From an uncultured Alphaproteobacteria bacterium (lineage in GTDB: Bacteria > Pseudomonadota > Alphaproteobacteria > HIMB59 > GCA-002718135), in the NCBI GenBank assembly GCA_902567855.1, contig CACFOQ010000002.1, positions 79,163-143,162 of the forward strand: DNA of 64,000 nt, written 5' to 3'. Both the position numbers and the translations under genes were made by a program. Under the pieces are notes generated by a model. It ran no database searches, was not told where the DNA came from, and saw nothing but the letters and a program-made list of their open reading frames with translations. Positions 1 through 9,035 of the stretch are shown one piece after another; position 1 is the first letter of the stretch; every line of letters begins with the position of its first letter.

Positions 1-12
1 AAAAAAAGGCTA

Positions 13-1197
13 CTAAATTTTATTAAAATAATTTTCTAATAATTTTAGATATACTTTTTGAAGCATTTTAATATCCTCTATAAAAACAAATTCATCAACT
101 TGGTGAAGTGTTTGATTTCTAATGCCTAATTCAACTACTTCACAATAGTCTTTAATAAAACGAGCATCTGAAGTTCCACCATCAGTAGCTAATTCAGGTT
201 TACTATTTCTACCAGTTACTTCGGAAATTGATTTGGTTATTAACGTACTTAATTTTCCTGGTTTCGTTAAAAACGATTCTCCATTTGCTTCTACTTCAAA
301 TACGCAACTAGCTTTATCTATTTTATCAAATACATCATTAATGTGTTTTTGCATCCATTCAGTTAGGCTTTTGCTGTTGTGTAAATCATTGTATCGAATA
401 TTAACTGTTGCTTTTGCCATTTCTGGAATAATGTTAGCAGCAGTATTGCCAACGTCTATCGTTGCTATTTGAATTGAAGAAGGTAAAAAATTTTTATTTC
501 CATTATCTAAAGGTGCTGAAATCAAATTATTTAATAATTTAGTTAAATGATGTGTTGCATTTTCTGCACGGTGAGCACTAGCCGTATGACCTTGAATGCC
601 CTTTACTGAAAGATAAAAAGTTATTATTCCTCTTCTACCTACTTTAATTTTGTCTCCTATTTCTTGATTAGAAGTGGGTTCCCCAACAATACATTGATCT
701 AAAACAATATTGTTTTGTTTTGACCATTCCAACATTTTTTTTGTACCATTAACAGCATCTTTTTCTTCATCACCTGTAATGATGAAAGACAATTTCCCTC
801 CAAATTCTTTTCCATATTTTGATATAAATTCATTAGTAGCTGATATAAAACAAGCTATATTACTTTTCATATCTTCTGATCCGCGTCCATAAAGTTTGTT
901 GTTATCAATTGTTGCAGAAAAAGGCGGATATTTCCAAGACTCTTCGTTGCCTGGAGGAACAACATCTGTATGTCCTGCAAAAGCTAAATGTTTTCCAGTA
1001 GTTCCAATTGTTGCAAATAGATTATTAACCTCATAAGAATTATCTCCTGAAAAAGGAAGTTTTTGACAATTAAAACCTAAATTATTTAAATGATTTTCAA
1101 TTATATCTAATGCACCAGAATCCTTAGGTGTTATACTTGGACACCTCACAAGATTTTGGGTCAAAACTATTGGATCAAAATTTAAATTATTCATCAA
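13..1197 (-). CDS. dapE: Succinyl-diaminopimelate desuccinylase
   Basis: This M20-family metallohydrolase removes succinate from N-succinyl-LL-diaminopimelate in the succinylase branch of lysine and peptidoglycan precursor synthesis. The 394-residue length is normal for the family. The first metal-ligand motif GHTDVVPPG lies at 75-83 (H76, D78), the bridging aspartate in GRGSEDMK is D109, and the catalytic acid pair sits in TGDEEK at E144/E145, with E173 in VGEPTS. A C-terminal histidine in NQTLHQVDE near 367 completes the zinc sites. It overlaps dapD by 4 bases and is the last gene of a long minus-strand operon that starts at rpmH. The position after GDEE is K instead of the more usual G, which is not expected to matter. 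Confidence 0.96.
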   Translation of the reverse strand: MMNNLNFDPIVLTQNLVRCPSITPKDSGALDIIENHLNNLGFNCQKLPFSGDNSYEVNNLFATIGTTGKHLAFAGHTDVVPPGNEESWKYPPFSATIDNNKLYGRGSEDMKSNIACFISATNEFISKYGKEFGGKLSFIITGDEEKDAVNGTKKMLEWSKQNNIVLDQCIVGEPTSNQEIGDKIKVGRRGIITFYLSVKGIQGHTASAHRAENATHHLTKLLNNLISAPLDNGNKNFLPSSIQIATIDVGNTAANIIPEMAKATVNIRYNDLHNSKSLTEWMQKHINDVFDKIDKASCVFEVEANGESFLTKPGKLSTLITKSISEVTGRNSKPELATDGGTSDARFIKDYCEVVELGIRNQTLHQVDEFVFIEDIKMLQKVYLKLLENYFNKI

Positions 1198-2024
1198 TCA
1201 CGTAATAAGTCATTAATTGATGTTTTAGATCGTGTTTTTTCGTCAACTTTTTTTATAATTACCGCACAACTTAAAGAAGGCGCACTTGGATTATTTTTAT
1301 CTGGTAATGACCCCGGCACAATAACCGAATAAGCAGGAATTTTTCCATAAGTAATTTCACCAGACTTTCTATCAACAATTTTTGTTGATTGACCAATGTA
1401 CATACCCATACTAATCACAGATCCTTCACCTACAATTACTCCTTCTACAACTTCTGACATTGCACCTAGAAAAACATTATCTTCAATTATTGTAGGCAAA
1501 GCTTGCGCTGGTTCTAATACTCCCCCAACTCCACTTCCCGCAGATATATGACAATTTTTTCCAATTTGACAACAAGATCCTGCTCTTGAAAATGTATCCA
1601 TCATAGTTCCAGAATCTATATATGCCCCAGTATTAATAAAGCACGGCATTAAAACAACATTTTTTGCTATGTATGAACCTTTTCTAACTGGTGAATTGGG
1701 AACCATTCTAAAACCAGCTTTTTCAAAATCTTCTTTATTCCATCCAGCAGTTTTTCCTTTAAGCAAGTGTGCTTTATCATACCAAGAACTATAAGGACCT
1801 GACAAGGCTTCCATTCCATGAATTCTAAAACTCAGCATTATTGCTTTCTTAATATATTGATGAGTAACCCATTCATTATTAATTTTCTCTGCAACACGAA
1901 TTTTTCCAGCATCTAAATCTTCAATAATTTGATTTATTGAATCAATTATTGTTGCTTCTGAATTTTGATTAATATCTTCTTTTTTCCCCCATGCATCTTC
2001 AATAATTTTTTCTATTTCACTCAT
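1194..2024 (-). CDS. dapD: Tetrahydrodipicolinate N-succinyltransferase
   Basis: This enzyme transfers succinyl from succinyl-CoA to tetrahydrodipicolinate, the step that feeds DapE. The 276 residues comprise an N-terminal helical region (about 1-95) and a left-handed beta-helix of hexapeptide repeats (about 105-235). Family-typical segments are FINTGAYIDSGTMMD and SAGSGVGGVLEPAQA. The gene overlaps both neighbours by 4 bases (dapE downstream, the HAD phosphatase upstream), so the three are surely co-transcribed. DapD next to DapE shows that this organism uses the succinylase branch and not the acetylase or dehydrogenase branch. Confidence 0.96.
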   Translation of the reverse strand: MSEIEKIIEDAWGKKEDINQNSEATIIDSINQIIEDLDAGKIRVAEKINNEWVTHQYIKKAIMLSFRIHGMEALSGPYSSWYDKAHLLKGKTAGWNKEDFEKAGFRMVPNSPVRKGSYIAKNVVLMPCFINTGAYIDSGTMMDTFSRAGSCCQIGKNCHISAGSGVGGVLEPAQALPTIIEDNVFLGAMSEVVEGVIVGEGSVISMGMYIGQSTKIVDRKSGEITYGKIPAYSVIVPGSLPDKNNPSAPSLSCAVIIKKVDEKTRSKTSINDLLRD

Positions 2025-2698
2025 ATTTCACCTTTATTAACTTGATTTAAAAAATTTGATATATTTTTAGTTTCATAATCTAGATATTTTTTAGAACTAG
2101 CTATATCATCACTAAAATTTTCATACCCTGCATCTATCCAAACAGAAGTAAAACCTACATTTTTTGCTGGAACAAGATTTTTAGCTATATCATCAAACAT
2201 TATTGTACTTTCTGGATCAATATTAAAATCTTTTATAAATTGATTATAGGGAGATATTTCTGGTTTTGGAATATAATTAGCTTTTTTAATGTCAAAAATA
2301 TCAGTAAACATATTTGTTAATTGAAGTTTTTCCAATACATCGACAGTATGCTGAAGGTTTGCGTTAGTATAAATAATTTTTCTACCTTCTAAAATTTTCA
2401 ATTCTTCGTTTAAATCAATATTTGGACCAATAATTGAATAATCCAGCTTATGAACTTCAGATAAAAAATAATCAGGATCAACCCCATGATTATCCATCAT
2501 TCCTCTTAAAGTTGTGCCATGTTGTTTATAATATTTACGTTGTATTTCTTTTGCTTCTTTAATATTAATATTTAAATGCTTAGAAACAAATTCACCCATT
2601 AAAACATGAACTTGTTGAAAAATACCACTATCTGCAGAATATAGTGTGTTATCTAAGTCGAAAACCCAAGTATTAATTTTATTTTTTATTTTTGACAT
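2021..2698 (-). CDS. HAD-superfamily pyrimidine 5'-nucleotidase-like hydrolase
   Basis: This soluble 225-residue HAD hydrolase has motif I FDLDNTLY at 13-20 (nucleophile D14, acid/base D16), motif II around IIYTNAN near 110, a motif III lysine in KPEIS near 145, and motif IV MFDDIAKN near 168. The helical cap lies between motifs I and II. It belongs to the pyrimidine 5'-nucleotidase (SDT1/YjjG-like) subgroup often found between argB and dapD in Alphaproteobacteria. The sequence does not settle the true substrate; dephosphorylation of UMP or CMP is the family expectation. The start overlaps argB by 20 bases. Confidence 0.85.
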   Translation of the reverse strand: MSKIKNKINTWVFDLDNTLYSADSGIFQQVHVLMGEFVSKHLNINIKEAKEIQRKYYKQHGTTLRGMMDNHGVDPDYFLSEVHKLDYSIIGPNIDLNEELKILEGRKIIYTNANLQHTVDVLEKLQLTNMFTDIFDIKKANYIPKPEISPYNQFIKDFNIDPESTIMFDDIAKNLVPAKNVGFTSVWIDAGYENFSDDIASSKKYLDYETKNISNFLNQVNKGEI

Positions 2699-3614
2699 TT
2701 ATTTTTGAATAAATTTGAGTCCCTATACCATGTTCTGTAAATAATTCTAAAATTAATGCATGAGATATTCTTCCATCAAGAATAGTTGCCTCATTAACCC
2801 CTTTTGATATGGCTTCTATACATGTTGCAATTTTAGGCTTCATTCCACCAGATATATATTTTTTTTTATAAATTTTTAACGCTTCTTTATAACTAAGAGA
2901 AGATATTAACTTATTATTTTGATCAAGTATTCCATCGACGTCAGTTAATAATAGTAATTTACTTGCTTTGAGAGCTCCTGCTACTGCCCCAGCAACTGTA
3001 TCTGCATTTATATTGTATGTGTTGCCATTTTTATCAATTCCTAGTGGAGCTATAACCGGTATTTTACCGTTTTTTATGGATATTAAAATTTTTTTTATAT
3101 TTATCTTTGTTGGCTCTCCTACAAAACCCAAATCTAAAATTCTTTCAATATTAGAATCACTTTCCTTAATAGCAATTTTCAATTTTTTTGCTTGAATTAA
3201 ATTATTTATATTGCCTGAAAAACTCTCAGCTTTACCTCCTGTTAGATTAATATCTGAAACTATCTTTTTATTGATATCTTTTGATAAAACTTTCTCAACA
3301 ATTTTTACTGTTTTTTTATCTGTAATTCTTAAGCCCTCAACAAATTTTGTTTTAATATTTTTCTTTTTTAACATTGCCCCTATTTGTGGACCTCCTCCAT
3401 GAACTATAATAGGATTTATTCCTACCTCTTTTATTAAACCTATGTCTTGAGAGAATTTTTTAGCCAGTGCAGCATCTCCCATTGCATGTCCACCATATTT
3501 AATTACTATATTTTTCCCAGTATGCTGACGAATGTATGGAAGAGCTTCAGCTAATGTAGAGGCTTTATTAATCAAATAATTTTGAACACTTTTTGAAAGA
3601 AAATTAAATTTCAT
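2679..3614 (-). CDS. argB: Acetylglutamate kinase
   Basis: ArgB phosphorylates N-acetylglutamate with ATP, the second step of arginine synthesis. The 311-residue protein has the amino-acid-kinase fold: the phosphate-binding KYGGHAMGD at 39-47, the substrate/ATP loop VHGGGPQIG at 71-79, and the C-terminal block YISGGMKPK with the conserved lysine. An N-terminal helix of about 25 residues precedes the core, as in the hexameric arginine-inhibitable ArgBs, so feedback inhibition is plausible but inferred. It overlaps engB by 11 bases upstream and the HAD gene by 20 bases downstream. Confidence 0.96.
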   Translation of the reverse strand: MKFNFLSKSVQNYLINKASTLAEALPYIRQHTGKNIVIKYGGHAMGDAALAKKFSQDIGLIKEVGINPIIVHGGGPQIGAMLKKKNIKTKFVEGLRITDKKTVKIVEKVLSKDINKKIVSDINLTGGKAESFSGNINNLIQAKKLKIAIKESDSNIERILDLGFVGEPTKINIKKILISIKNGKIPVIAPLGIDKNGNTYNINADTVAGAVAGALKASKLLLLTDVDGILDQNNKLISSLSYKEALKIYKKKYISGGMKPKIATCIEAISKGVNEATILDGRISHALILELFTEHGIGTQIYSKINVKNKK

Positions 3615-4233
3615 TATTTTTTGATAAATTAAATATTTTTTTTTGTATATCTATAATACCTAAATTTTTAATACTACTCACGTTAAATATCTCTACAAAA
3701 TTTTTTTTATAATTTTTTGCTAAAGAGACTAAAGAATTGCTTTGATTTTTAACAAAATTTATAGAGCACTTGTCAATTTTAGTTAAAATAATTGAAAATT
3801 TTTTATTTGTTTCTCCAATTTTATCAAACATATCTATATCAGTATTTTTTATACCTATCTTGCAATCAATTAAAACAAAGATTTTAATTAAGTTATTTCT
3901 ATTAATAATATAATCTTCAATTAAAGAAGATAATGAATCTCTTTTAATTTTAGATACTTTTGCATAACCATATCCAGGCAAATCACAAAGATTTATTTTA
4001 TTGTTAATATTAAATAAATTTATAGATTGTGTTCTTCCTGGAGTTTTGCTTATTTTGGCTAATTTTTTAGAATTAGTAATGGCATTTATTATACTTGATT
4101 TTCCAACATTTGATCTACCAACAAAACAAAATTCAGGTAGTTGATTTTCCAAAATCTTTTTAACATCAATGTAAGAACCGATAAAATTATTTTTAGAAAA
4201 AAAAATCTTTAAAGCTTTATTTTCTCTAGGCAT
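3604..4233 (-). CDS. engB: Ribosome biogenesis GTPase EngB (YihA/YsxC)
   Basis: EngB is an essential small GTPase that acts in late 50S assembly. In these 209 residues the G1 loop GRSNVGKS is at 39-46, G3 DLPGYGYAKV near 84-93, and G4 TKIDK near 151-155. The residues between G1 and G3 include the TPGRTQSIN segment typical of this family (G2/switch I). Length and architecture are normal. It overlaps yidC by 8 bases and argB by 11 bases within the rpmH-dapE operon. Confidence 0.95.
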   Translation of the reverse strand: MPRENKALKIFFSKNNFIGSYIDVKKILENQLPEFCFVGRSNVGKSSIINAITNSKKLAKISKTPGRTQSINLFNINNKINLCDLPGYGYAKVSKIKRDSLSSLIEDYIINRNNLIKIFVLIDCKIGIKNTDIDMFDKIGETNKKFSIILTKIDKCSINFVKNQSNSLVSLAKNYKKNFVEIFNVSSIKNLGIIDIQKKIFNLSKNNEI

Positions 4234-5965
4234 TTTTTGCTAAAATTCTTCGTTGTATAAACCACTGCTGGGCTATTGATAATATGTTATTAATTGACCA
4301 ATAGAGCACTAGTCCTGCCGCAAATCCGGCAAGAACAAATGTAAAGACAAATGGTAATAAAGCAAAGATTTTAGCTTGGGTAGGGTCTGCAGGTGCAGGA
4401 TTTAATTTTTGTTGTAACCACATAGTGAATCCCATAAATATTGGTAAAATACCAATGTTTAACAGGGATAAAAAACCAGGAACATCCCAAGAGATCAAAC
4501 CAAATATTGTAAGAATACCAAGAGGATCAGGAGCTGATAAATCATGAATCCATCCATAGAAAGGAGCATGATACATTTCAATAGTTACAAACAAAACTTT
4601 ATATAAGGAAAAGAAAATTGGAATTTGTACTATAACTGGTAGACAACCGGCAACTGGATTTGCTCCTTCTTTTTTATAGAGAGCCATCAACTCTTGTTGC
4701 ATTTTTTGTCTATCATCCGGATATGTTTCTTTAAGTCTTTGCATTTCAGGTTGAAGTTTTTTCATTTTAGCCATTGATTTAAATGATGCTTGTGCAAGTG
4801 GAAAAAGAATTAATCGCATCAATATTGTAAAAGCAATTATTGCTAAACCAAAATTTCCAACATAACCATAAAACCAATTAAGAGCATATGATATTGGTTT
4901 AGTTAGAAAAGCAAACCAACCCCAGTCAATTGAATCAGTAAATTTAGGTATACCATCTTCCATATAATTAGATAAGATTTTTAAACTTTTAGCTCCAGCA
5001 AAAATTTTACCATTATATGAAATATTTTGTTGTGGAGATATTTCCATATTATCTCCTACATAACCAACTCTAAAATCATCCCTACCATTGTTCCCATGTC
5101 TATAGTTTGCAGTGATGGTTTTTTCTTGGTCAGGAATAAGTGTTGCCATCCAGTATTTATCTGTAAATCCTAACCATCCACCGGTGGTAGTATCGTCACA
5201 AAATAATTTTTTTGTATTAGAAGTAGAAGAGCAGTCATCTAATAAATGATCATATTTTTTTTCTAGAAGTTTATCATTTGTTAAACTTATTAAGCCTTCG
5301 TGTAGAATGAAAAAATTAATAGTATTAGGAAGATTAATTCTTTTAATTAGCCTGTAAGGAAATAGTTTTATTTCAGATGAACTATTATTTTCAACTGTTT
5401 GAGTAACATCAAAAAGATAGTCATTATCTACAGAGAATTTTAGTTGAAATTTAATATTTTGGCTATTAACCCATGATAGAACTACAGGTTTTTCAGGAGT
5501 TAGTTCTAAACTTGACGCTGTCCATTTTGTTTCATGATTGGGAAGATCAACTTTGATTTCACTCCCTTTTAATTGATTCCAACCTAGCTCAAAGTAGTAA
5601 GGATTATTTGTGCCATCAGGAGAAAAAAGAGTAATTTGTTCTGAGTCATCATTAAGTCTTTTATTATATTTTGTTAATATTAAGTCATCTAAAATTCCTC
5701 CTGTTAAATTAATTGATCCTATTAAAGAAGAAGTTTTAATATTTACTCTATTAGATTTAGAGATAATCTCATTTCTTGATTTAATTGTTGTAATTGAAGT
5801 GCTTTGATTATCATCTATAGAACTTGAAGGTTCTATAATTTCTTGATTAGCTTCTTTATTTATAGGTTTATCAACTAGTGCTTGTTGAGGAAATAAAAGT
5901 TGAAAAATTACAATTATTGCAATTGATAAACCAATAGCCAAGAATAAATTTTTTTGTTCTCCCAT
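4226..5965 (-). CDS. yidC: Membrane protein insertase YidC
   Basis: YidC inserts and folds inner-membrane proteins, alone or with SecYEG. The 579-residue protein has the Gram-negative layout: an N-terminal membrane segment (about 6-25), a Q/S/T-rich linker, a large periplasmic P1 domain (about 60-340), and a C-terminal five-helix Oxa1 core. In the core, the conserved cytoplasmic hairpin contains KMKKLQPEMQRLKE, followed by GCLPVIVQIPIF. The yidD start codon lies immediately upstream with no gap after the yidD stop, so the two are translated from one message. Confidence 0.97.
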   Translation of the reverse strand: MGEQKNLFLAIGLSIAIIVIFQLLFPQQALVDKPINKEANQEIIEPSSSIDDNQSTSITTIKSRNEIISKSNRVNIKTSSLIGSINLTGGILDDLILTKYNKRLNDDSEQITLFSPDGTNNPYYFELGWNQLKGSEIKVDLPNHETKWTASSLELTPEKPVVLSWVNSQNIKFQLKFSVDNDYLFDVTQTVENNSSSEIKLFPYRLIKRINLPNTINFFILHEGLISLTNDKLLEKKYDHLLDDCSSTSNTKKLFCDDTTTGGWLGFTDKYWMATLIPDQEKTITANYRHGNNGRDDFRVGYVGDNMEISPQQNISYNGKIFAGAKSLKILSNYMEDGIPKFTDSIDWGWFAFLTKPISYALNWFYGYVGNFGLAIIAFTILMRLILFPLAQASFKSMAKMKKLQPEMQRLKETYPDDRQKMQQELMALYKKEGANPVAGCLPVIVQIPIFFSLYKVLFVTIEMYHAPFYGWIHDLSAPDPLGILTIFGLISWDVPGFLSLLNIGILPIFMGFTMWLQQKLNPAPADPTQAKIFALLPFVFTFVLAGFAAGLVLYWSINNILSIAQQWFIQRRILAKNA

Positions 5966-6223
5966 TTATATTTCTTTCTTAGTATTTTTTGGAACAGGAT
6001 CAAAACCCTCACCACCTAAGGGATGACAATTTAAAATTCTCTTAAGAGATAGGTACACACCTTTTATTATTCCATGTTTTTTAAGTGACTCTATTGAATA
6101 TTCAGAACATGTGGGAAGATATCGGCAATTATTTTTTAATAATGGTGAGATAAACCATTGGTAAATTTTAATTAAAAATATCAAAATAGAAATAATAATT
6201 GTTTTAATTGTTTTAAATATCAT
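5966..6223 (-). CDS. yidD: Membrane protein insertion efficiency factor YidD
   Basis: This 85-residue protein assists YidC-dependent insertion. It has a short hydrophobic/amphipathic N-terminus (about 5-28) and the three-cysteine signature CRYLPTCSEYS near 33-43 plus NCHPLGGEGFDPVP near 65-78. It overlaps rnpA by 4 bases and abuts yidC, the classic rpmH-rnpA-yidD-yidC order. Confidence 0.94.
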   Translation of the reverse strand: MIFKTIKTIIISILIFLIKIYQWFISPLLKNNCRYLPTCSEYSIESLKKHGIIKGVYLSLKRILNCHPLGGEGFDPVPKNTKKEI

Positions 6224-6549
6224 TTTATAATTTTTATCAGTTCACTTTCTAGGTTTTTAAATGTTGTTTTTAATAAAGAATTTTTAGCTATTATCACATA
6301 ATAAAAATTTTTTTTACCATATTTTAAAATTACTTTTTTTGCCAATTCTCTCATAATTCTTTTTGCCTTATTTCTTTTTATTGCATTCCCTAATCTTTTT
6401 GTAGCTGTATAGCCAACATTGATATTATTGTCCAAGCTCATATCTTTTAGAATTTGAATATTAAAAGAAAATGAACGTAAAAATTGTCCTTTTTTCTTAA
6501 CATTTAAAAATGTTGATCGTTTTTTAATTGTGTTCAGCGTTTGGGCCAT
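6220..6549 (-). CDS. rnpA: Ribonuclease P protein component
   Basis: RnpA is the protein subunit that helps RNase P RNA cleave the 5' leader of tRNA precursors. The open frame extends back to 6666, but the first 39 codons of that frame lie inside rpmH in another frame and show no RnpA homology. The start chosen here (MAQTLNTIKKRSTF) begins 10 bases after the rpmH stop and gives the usual size, 109 residues. The RNR-like signature is KRLGNAIKRNKAKRIMRE, preceded by a conserved aromatic N-terminal region. A translation start inside rpmH, as known in Thermus, is formally possible but unlikely here. Confidence 0.9.
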   Translation of the reverse strand: MAQTLNTIKKRSTFLNVKKKGQFLRSFSFNIQILKDMSLDNNINVGYTATKRLGNAIKRNKAKRIMRELAKKVILKYGKKNFYYVIIAKNSLLKTTFKNLESELIKIIK

Positions 6550-6559
6550 TAGGCCGCCT

Positions 6560-6694
6560 TTATGTACTAAGTTGCGATCTTCCCTTAGCTCTTCGACGAT
6601 TGATAATTTGTCTACCAGCTTTTGTTGCCATTCGTGCACGAAATCCATGACGTCTTTTGCGCACAATATTACTAGGTTGATAAGTTCTTTTCAT
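6560..6694 (-). CDS. rpmH: 50S ribosomal protein L34
   Basis: This 44-residue basic protein was found by translating the reverse strand from the ATG at 6694 to the TAA at 6560. It reads MKRTYQPSN, then the core [13 protein letters not shown], and ends in [12 protein letters not shown], which is diagnostic for L34. It is the first gene of the rpmH-rnpA-yidD-yidC-engB-argB-HAD-dapD-dapE cluster, and its promoter must lie in the 67-base divergent gap shared with panC (6695-6761). It is shorter than many ORF-length cut-offs and is easily lost under the longer spurious N-terminal extension of rnpA. Confidence 0.97.
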   Translation of the reverse strand: MKRTYQPSNIVRKRRHGFRARMATKAGRQIINRRRAKGRSQLST

Positions 6695-6761
6695 AAGTTT
6701 AATTAAAAAAAACCCTATTACGAATTGATGATGTATAAGTCAAATAATTACTAGAAACTAT

Positions 6762-7595
6762 ATGAAAATATTAGAAAATAAGAGAGAATTAGATGAATTA
6801 TTAGCTAAAATTAGGACTAATGGGACAAAGATTGGCCTTATTCCAACTATGGGCAGTATTCATAATGGCCACTTATCTTTGGTAGAAAATTCAATGAAAG
6901 AAAATTTTTTTTCAATAACATCTATATTTGTTAATCCAACTCAATTTAATGATCTTAAAGATTTTAAAAAATATCCACAAAATAAAAAACAAGATATTGA
7001 AAAACTTAATACAGTGAAATGTGACGCAGTATTTTTTCCTCAGATTGAAGAACTTTATCCTGAAGGCATAAAAAGAAAAAAAACAATTTCAAAATATAGA
7101 GATATTTTATGTGATAAATTTCGACCAGGTCATTTTGATGGGGTGACAACTGTAGTAAAGTCATTATTTGATATTGTTACTCCAGATGCAGTCTTTTTTG
7201 GAGAAAAAGATTTTCAACAGTTAAAAATAATTAAAGAATTAATTAAAAAAAATAATTTACCTATTCAGTTAATAGATTGTCCATCTGTGCGATCAAAAAA
7301 TGGCATGAGTTTATCATCAAGGTATAATAATTTTAATACTAATCAAGAAATTCTTTTCAATCAAATTTCTTTAAAAGTTAATAATTGTGTAAATCTATTA
7401 AAAAAACAAATTGATATAAATAATTTAAAAAATTTAAATCAATATTTAGAAGAAGATAAAAAAATTAAAGTTGATTATTTAGAAGTCAGAGATGATGATG
7501 AATTATTACTTACACAAAAAAATAAAAATGCACGATTATTTATATCTTTTTATATTGAAGATATTCGAATAATTGATAATTTTAAATTATACTAA
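6762..7595 (+). CDS. panC: Pantothenate synthetase
   Basis: PanC condenses pantoate and beta-alanine using ATP to make pantothenate. The 277 residues show the adenylate-forming HIGH-like element IPTMGSIHNGH at 27-37, GEKDFQQLKI near 147, and the VRSKNGMSLSSR loop that matches the KMSKS-equivalent region. It stands divergently from rpmH and converges on the next gene with a 4-base overlap. No panB or panD is adjacent. The SKNGMSLSS version of the usual READGLAMSS block is a small divergence, but the catalytic pattern appears intact. Confidence 0.95.
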   Translation: MKILENKRELDELLAKIRTNGTKIGLIPTMGSIHNGHLSLVENSMKENFFSITSIFVNPTQFNDLKDFKKYPQNKKQDIEKLNTVKCDAVFFPQIEELYPEGIKRKKTISKYRDILCDKFRPGHFDGVTTVVKSLFDIVTPDAVFFGEKDFQQLKIIKELIKKNNLPIQLIDCPSVRSKNGMSLSSRYNNFNTNQEILFNQISLKVNNCVNLLKKQIDINNLKNLNQYLEEDKKIKVDYLEVRDDDELLLTQKNKNARLFISFYIEDIRIIDNFKLY

Positions 7596-8188
7596 GGAAT
7601 TAACCAGCTAAATTCAGGTATATTATTTTTGAAGTTAATGCTCAATCTTTTATGTCCAGAGTAACTTAAGTACAACCAATCTATACTTTCTATTTTATTT
7701 TGAATTACTGCAAAGTTATTATAACCCCCCTCACTTTCATTTTTTGTTGGGTCTATGCCTTGTAAATGCTTTGGCAAACCATCTTCGGGTATATTTGTTT
7801 TTGATGAAGGTCTTTTTTTCGTTAGGTAACATTTACGACTTGATAACTGTGTTAAATCCCAGCTTTGTTTTGCTATTTCGTTTTGATTATTAATACTCGA
7901 TATTGTTTTAATACGAAGCTGTATTTTTATTAAGTGATCATAAAATAAAAATGATGAATTATTATTTTTTTTTAAATCTAATATCTTTGGCGATCGAAAA
8001 TCTGTATGGAAATTTAAGAATAATTTTTCCTCATCAAATTTACGCAAAACTACAATCCTTGATTCTAGAGTCATTTTCTTTGAAATATTAGAAAAAGTAG
8101 GAGTATGAAAGGAGTGTTTTCTATTTTTTGCCCCTAAATATAATAGGTTTTTTATTTCTTTAAATATAGATTCAAAATTTTTATTCAT
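7592..8188 (-). CDS. Pyridoxamine 5'-phosphate oxidase-family flavoprotein
   Basis: This 198-residue protein has a split-barrel FMN-binding fold related to PdxH. The FMN-contacting pattern is visible as RIVVLRKF near 44-51, followed by FHTDFRSPKI near 60-69 and a central QLRIKT segment; a C-terminal WLIP tail replaces the usual RLxP end. It resembles the Alr4036/Pyridox_oxase_2 subgroup more than classical PdxH, so PNP/PMP oxidation is possible but not assured. It is transcribed alone, with a 55-base gap to the divergent tRNA nucleotidyltransferase-like gene. Confidence 0.75.
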   Translation of the reverse strand: MNKNFESIFKEIKNLLYLGAKNRKHSFHTPTFSNISKKMTLESRIVVLRKFDEEKLFLNFHTDFRSPKILDLKKNNNSSFLFYDHLIKIQLRIKTISSINNQNEIAKQSWDLTQLSSRKCYLTKKRPSSKTNIPEDGLPKHLQGIDPTKNESEGGYNNFAVIQNKIESIDWLYLSYSGHKRLSINFKNNIPEFSWLIP

Positions 8189-8243
8189 TTCAGATATCTT
8201 TTATTTTATTCATATATAGTAAAATAATTTTAATTTTAATTAA

Positions 8244-9035
8244 ATGGATAATTATTCAATAGATTTTTTACTTAATATAGAAGAAGTAAATAAAATTGTA
8301 AGTATTTTTCAAAATGAAAAAGCTGAAATTAGGCTAGTTGGAGGATGTGTTCGTAATGCATTGTTGAATAAAAATTATAAAGATATTGACTGCGCAGTTA
8401 ATATTCACCCTAATGATACAACTAAAATACTTCAAAAAAATAATATTAAATTTCAAGATTTTGCAAAAAAATATGGATCAGTTTCCGCATTTATTAATGA
8501 TAAAAAGATAGAGATTACATCGTTAAGAAAAGACATTGCACAAAAAGGAAGACATACTGATGTTTTGTATACTGAAGATTGGAAAATAGATGCAGATAGA
8601 AGAGATTTTACAATAAATGCATTATATTTAACGAGTGAAGGAAGATTAATTGATTATTTTGATGGCCTTAGGGATCTAAAAGAAAATAAAATTAAATTTA
8701 TTGGAAACATAGAAAAAAGAATTAAAGAAGATTTTTTAAGAATTTATAGATATTTTCGTTTTTTGGGAATTTTTGAAGAACCTAATATAATTTCAAACTA
8801 TGAAGACATTTTAAATCAATATTTAATAGAATCTTTTCATTACTTGTCTAATGAGATTATTAGAAATGAAATTTTAAAGATGTTAAAGAATCCTTTCCCA
8901 TTAAATTCTTTTAGCAATTTTCATAATCCTGAAAAAAAATATTATTGGTTAGAAAAAACAACCCAACATTTTTTAAAACAAAAATATCAATTAGGTATAG
9001 AAAAATGTTTAAATAAAGTTGAAGAATTTTTTTAA
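8244..9035 (+). CDS. Class II CCA-adding / poly(A) polymerase family nucleotidyltransferase, short
   Basis: The N-terminal head domain is clear: LVGGCVRNALL at 31-41, the catalytic DID at 47-49, and RRDFTINAL at 119-127. A neck segment RIKEDFLRIYRYFRF follows near 160-174. This is the class II tRNA nucleotidyltransferase core that adds CCA to tRNA 3' ends. At 263 residues it is well short of the roughly 400 residues usual in Alphaproteobacteria, so the C-terminal body/tail RNA-binding region is reduced or absent. The stop overlaps gshB by 4 bases on the opposite strand, leaving no room for an extension. Poly(A) polymerase or a split enzyme are alternatives. Confidence 0.82.
   Translation: MDNYSIDFLLNIEEVNKIVSIFQNEKAEIRLVGGCVRNALLNKNYKDIDCAVNIHPNDTTKILQKNNIKFQDFAKKYGSVSAFINDKKIEITSLRKDIAQKGRHTDVLYTEDWKIDADRRDFTINALYLTSEGRLIDYFDGLRDLKENKIKFIGNIEKRIKEDFLRIYRYFRFLGIFEEPNIISNYEDILNQYLIESFHYLSNEIIRNEILKMLKNPFPLNSFSNFHNPEKKYYWLEKTTQHFLKQKYQLGIEKCLNKVEEFF

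Noticed and set aside
6550-6666. N-terminal extension of rnpA (39 codons)
   Set aside because: It lies in a shifted frame inside rpmH, has no RnpA similarity, and the MAQTL start right after rpmH gives the normal protein size.
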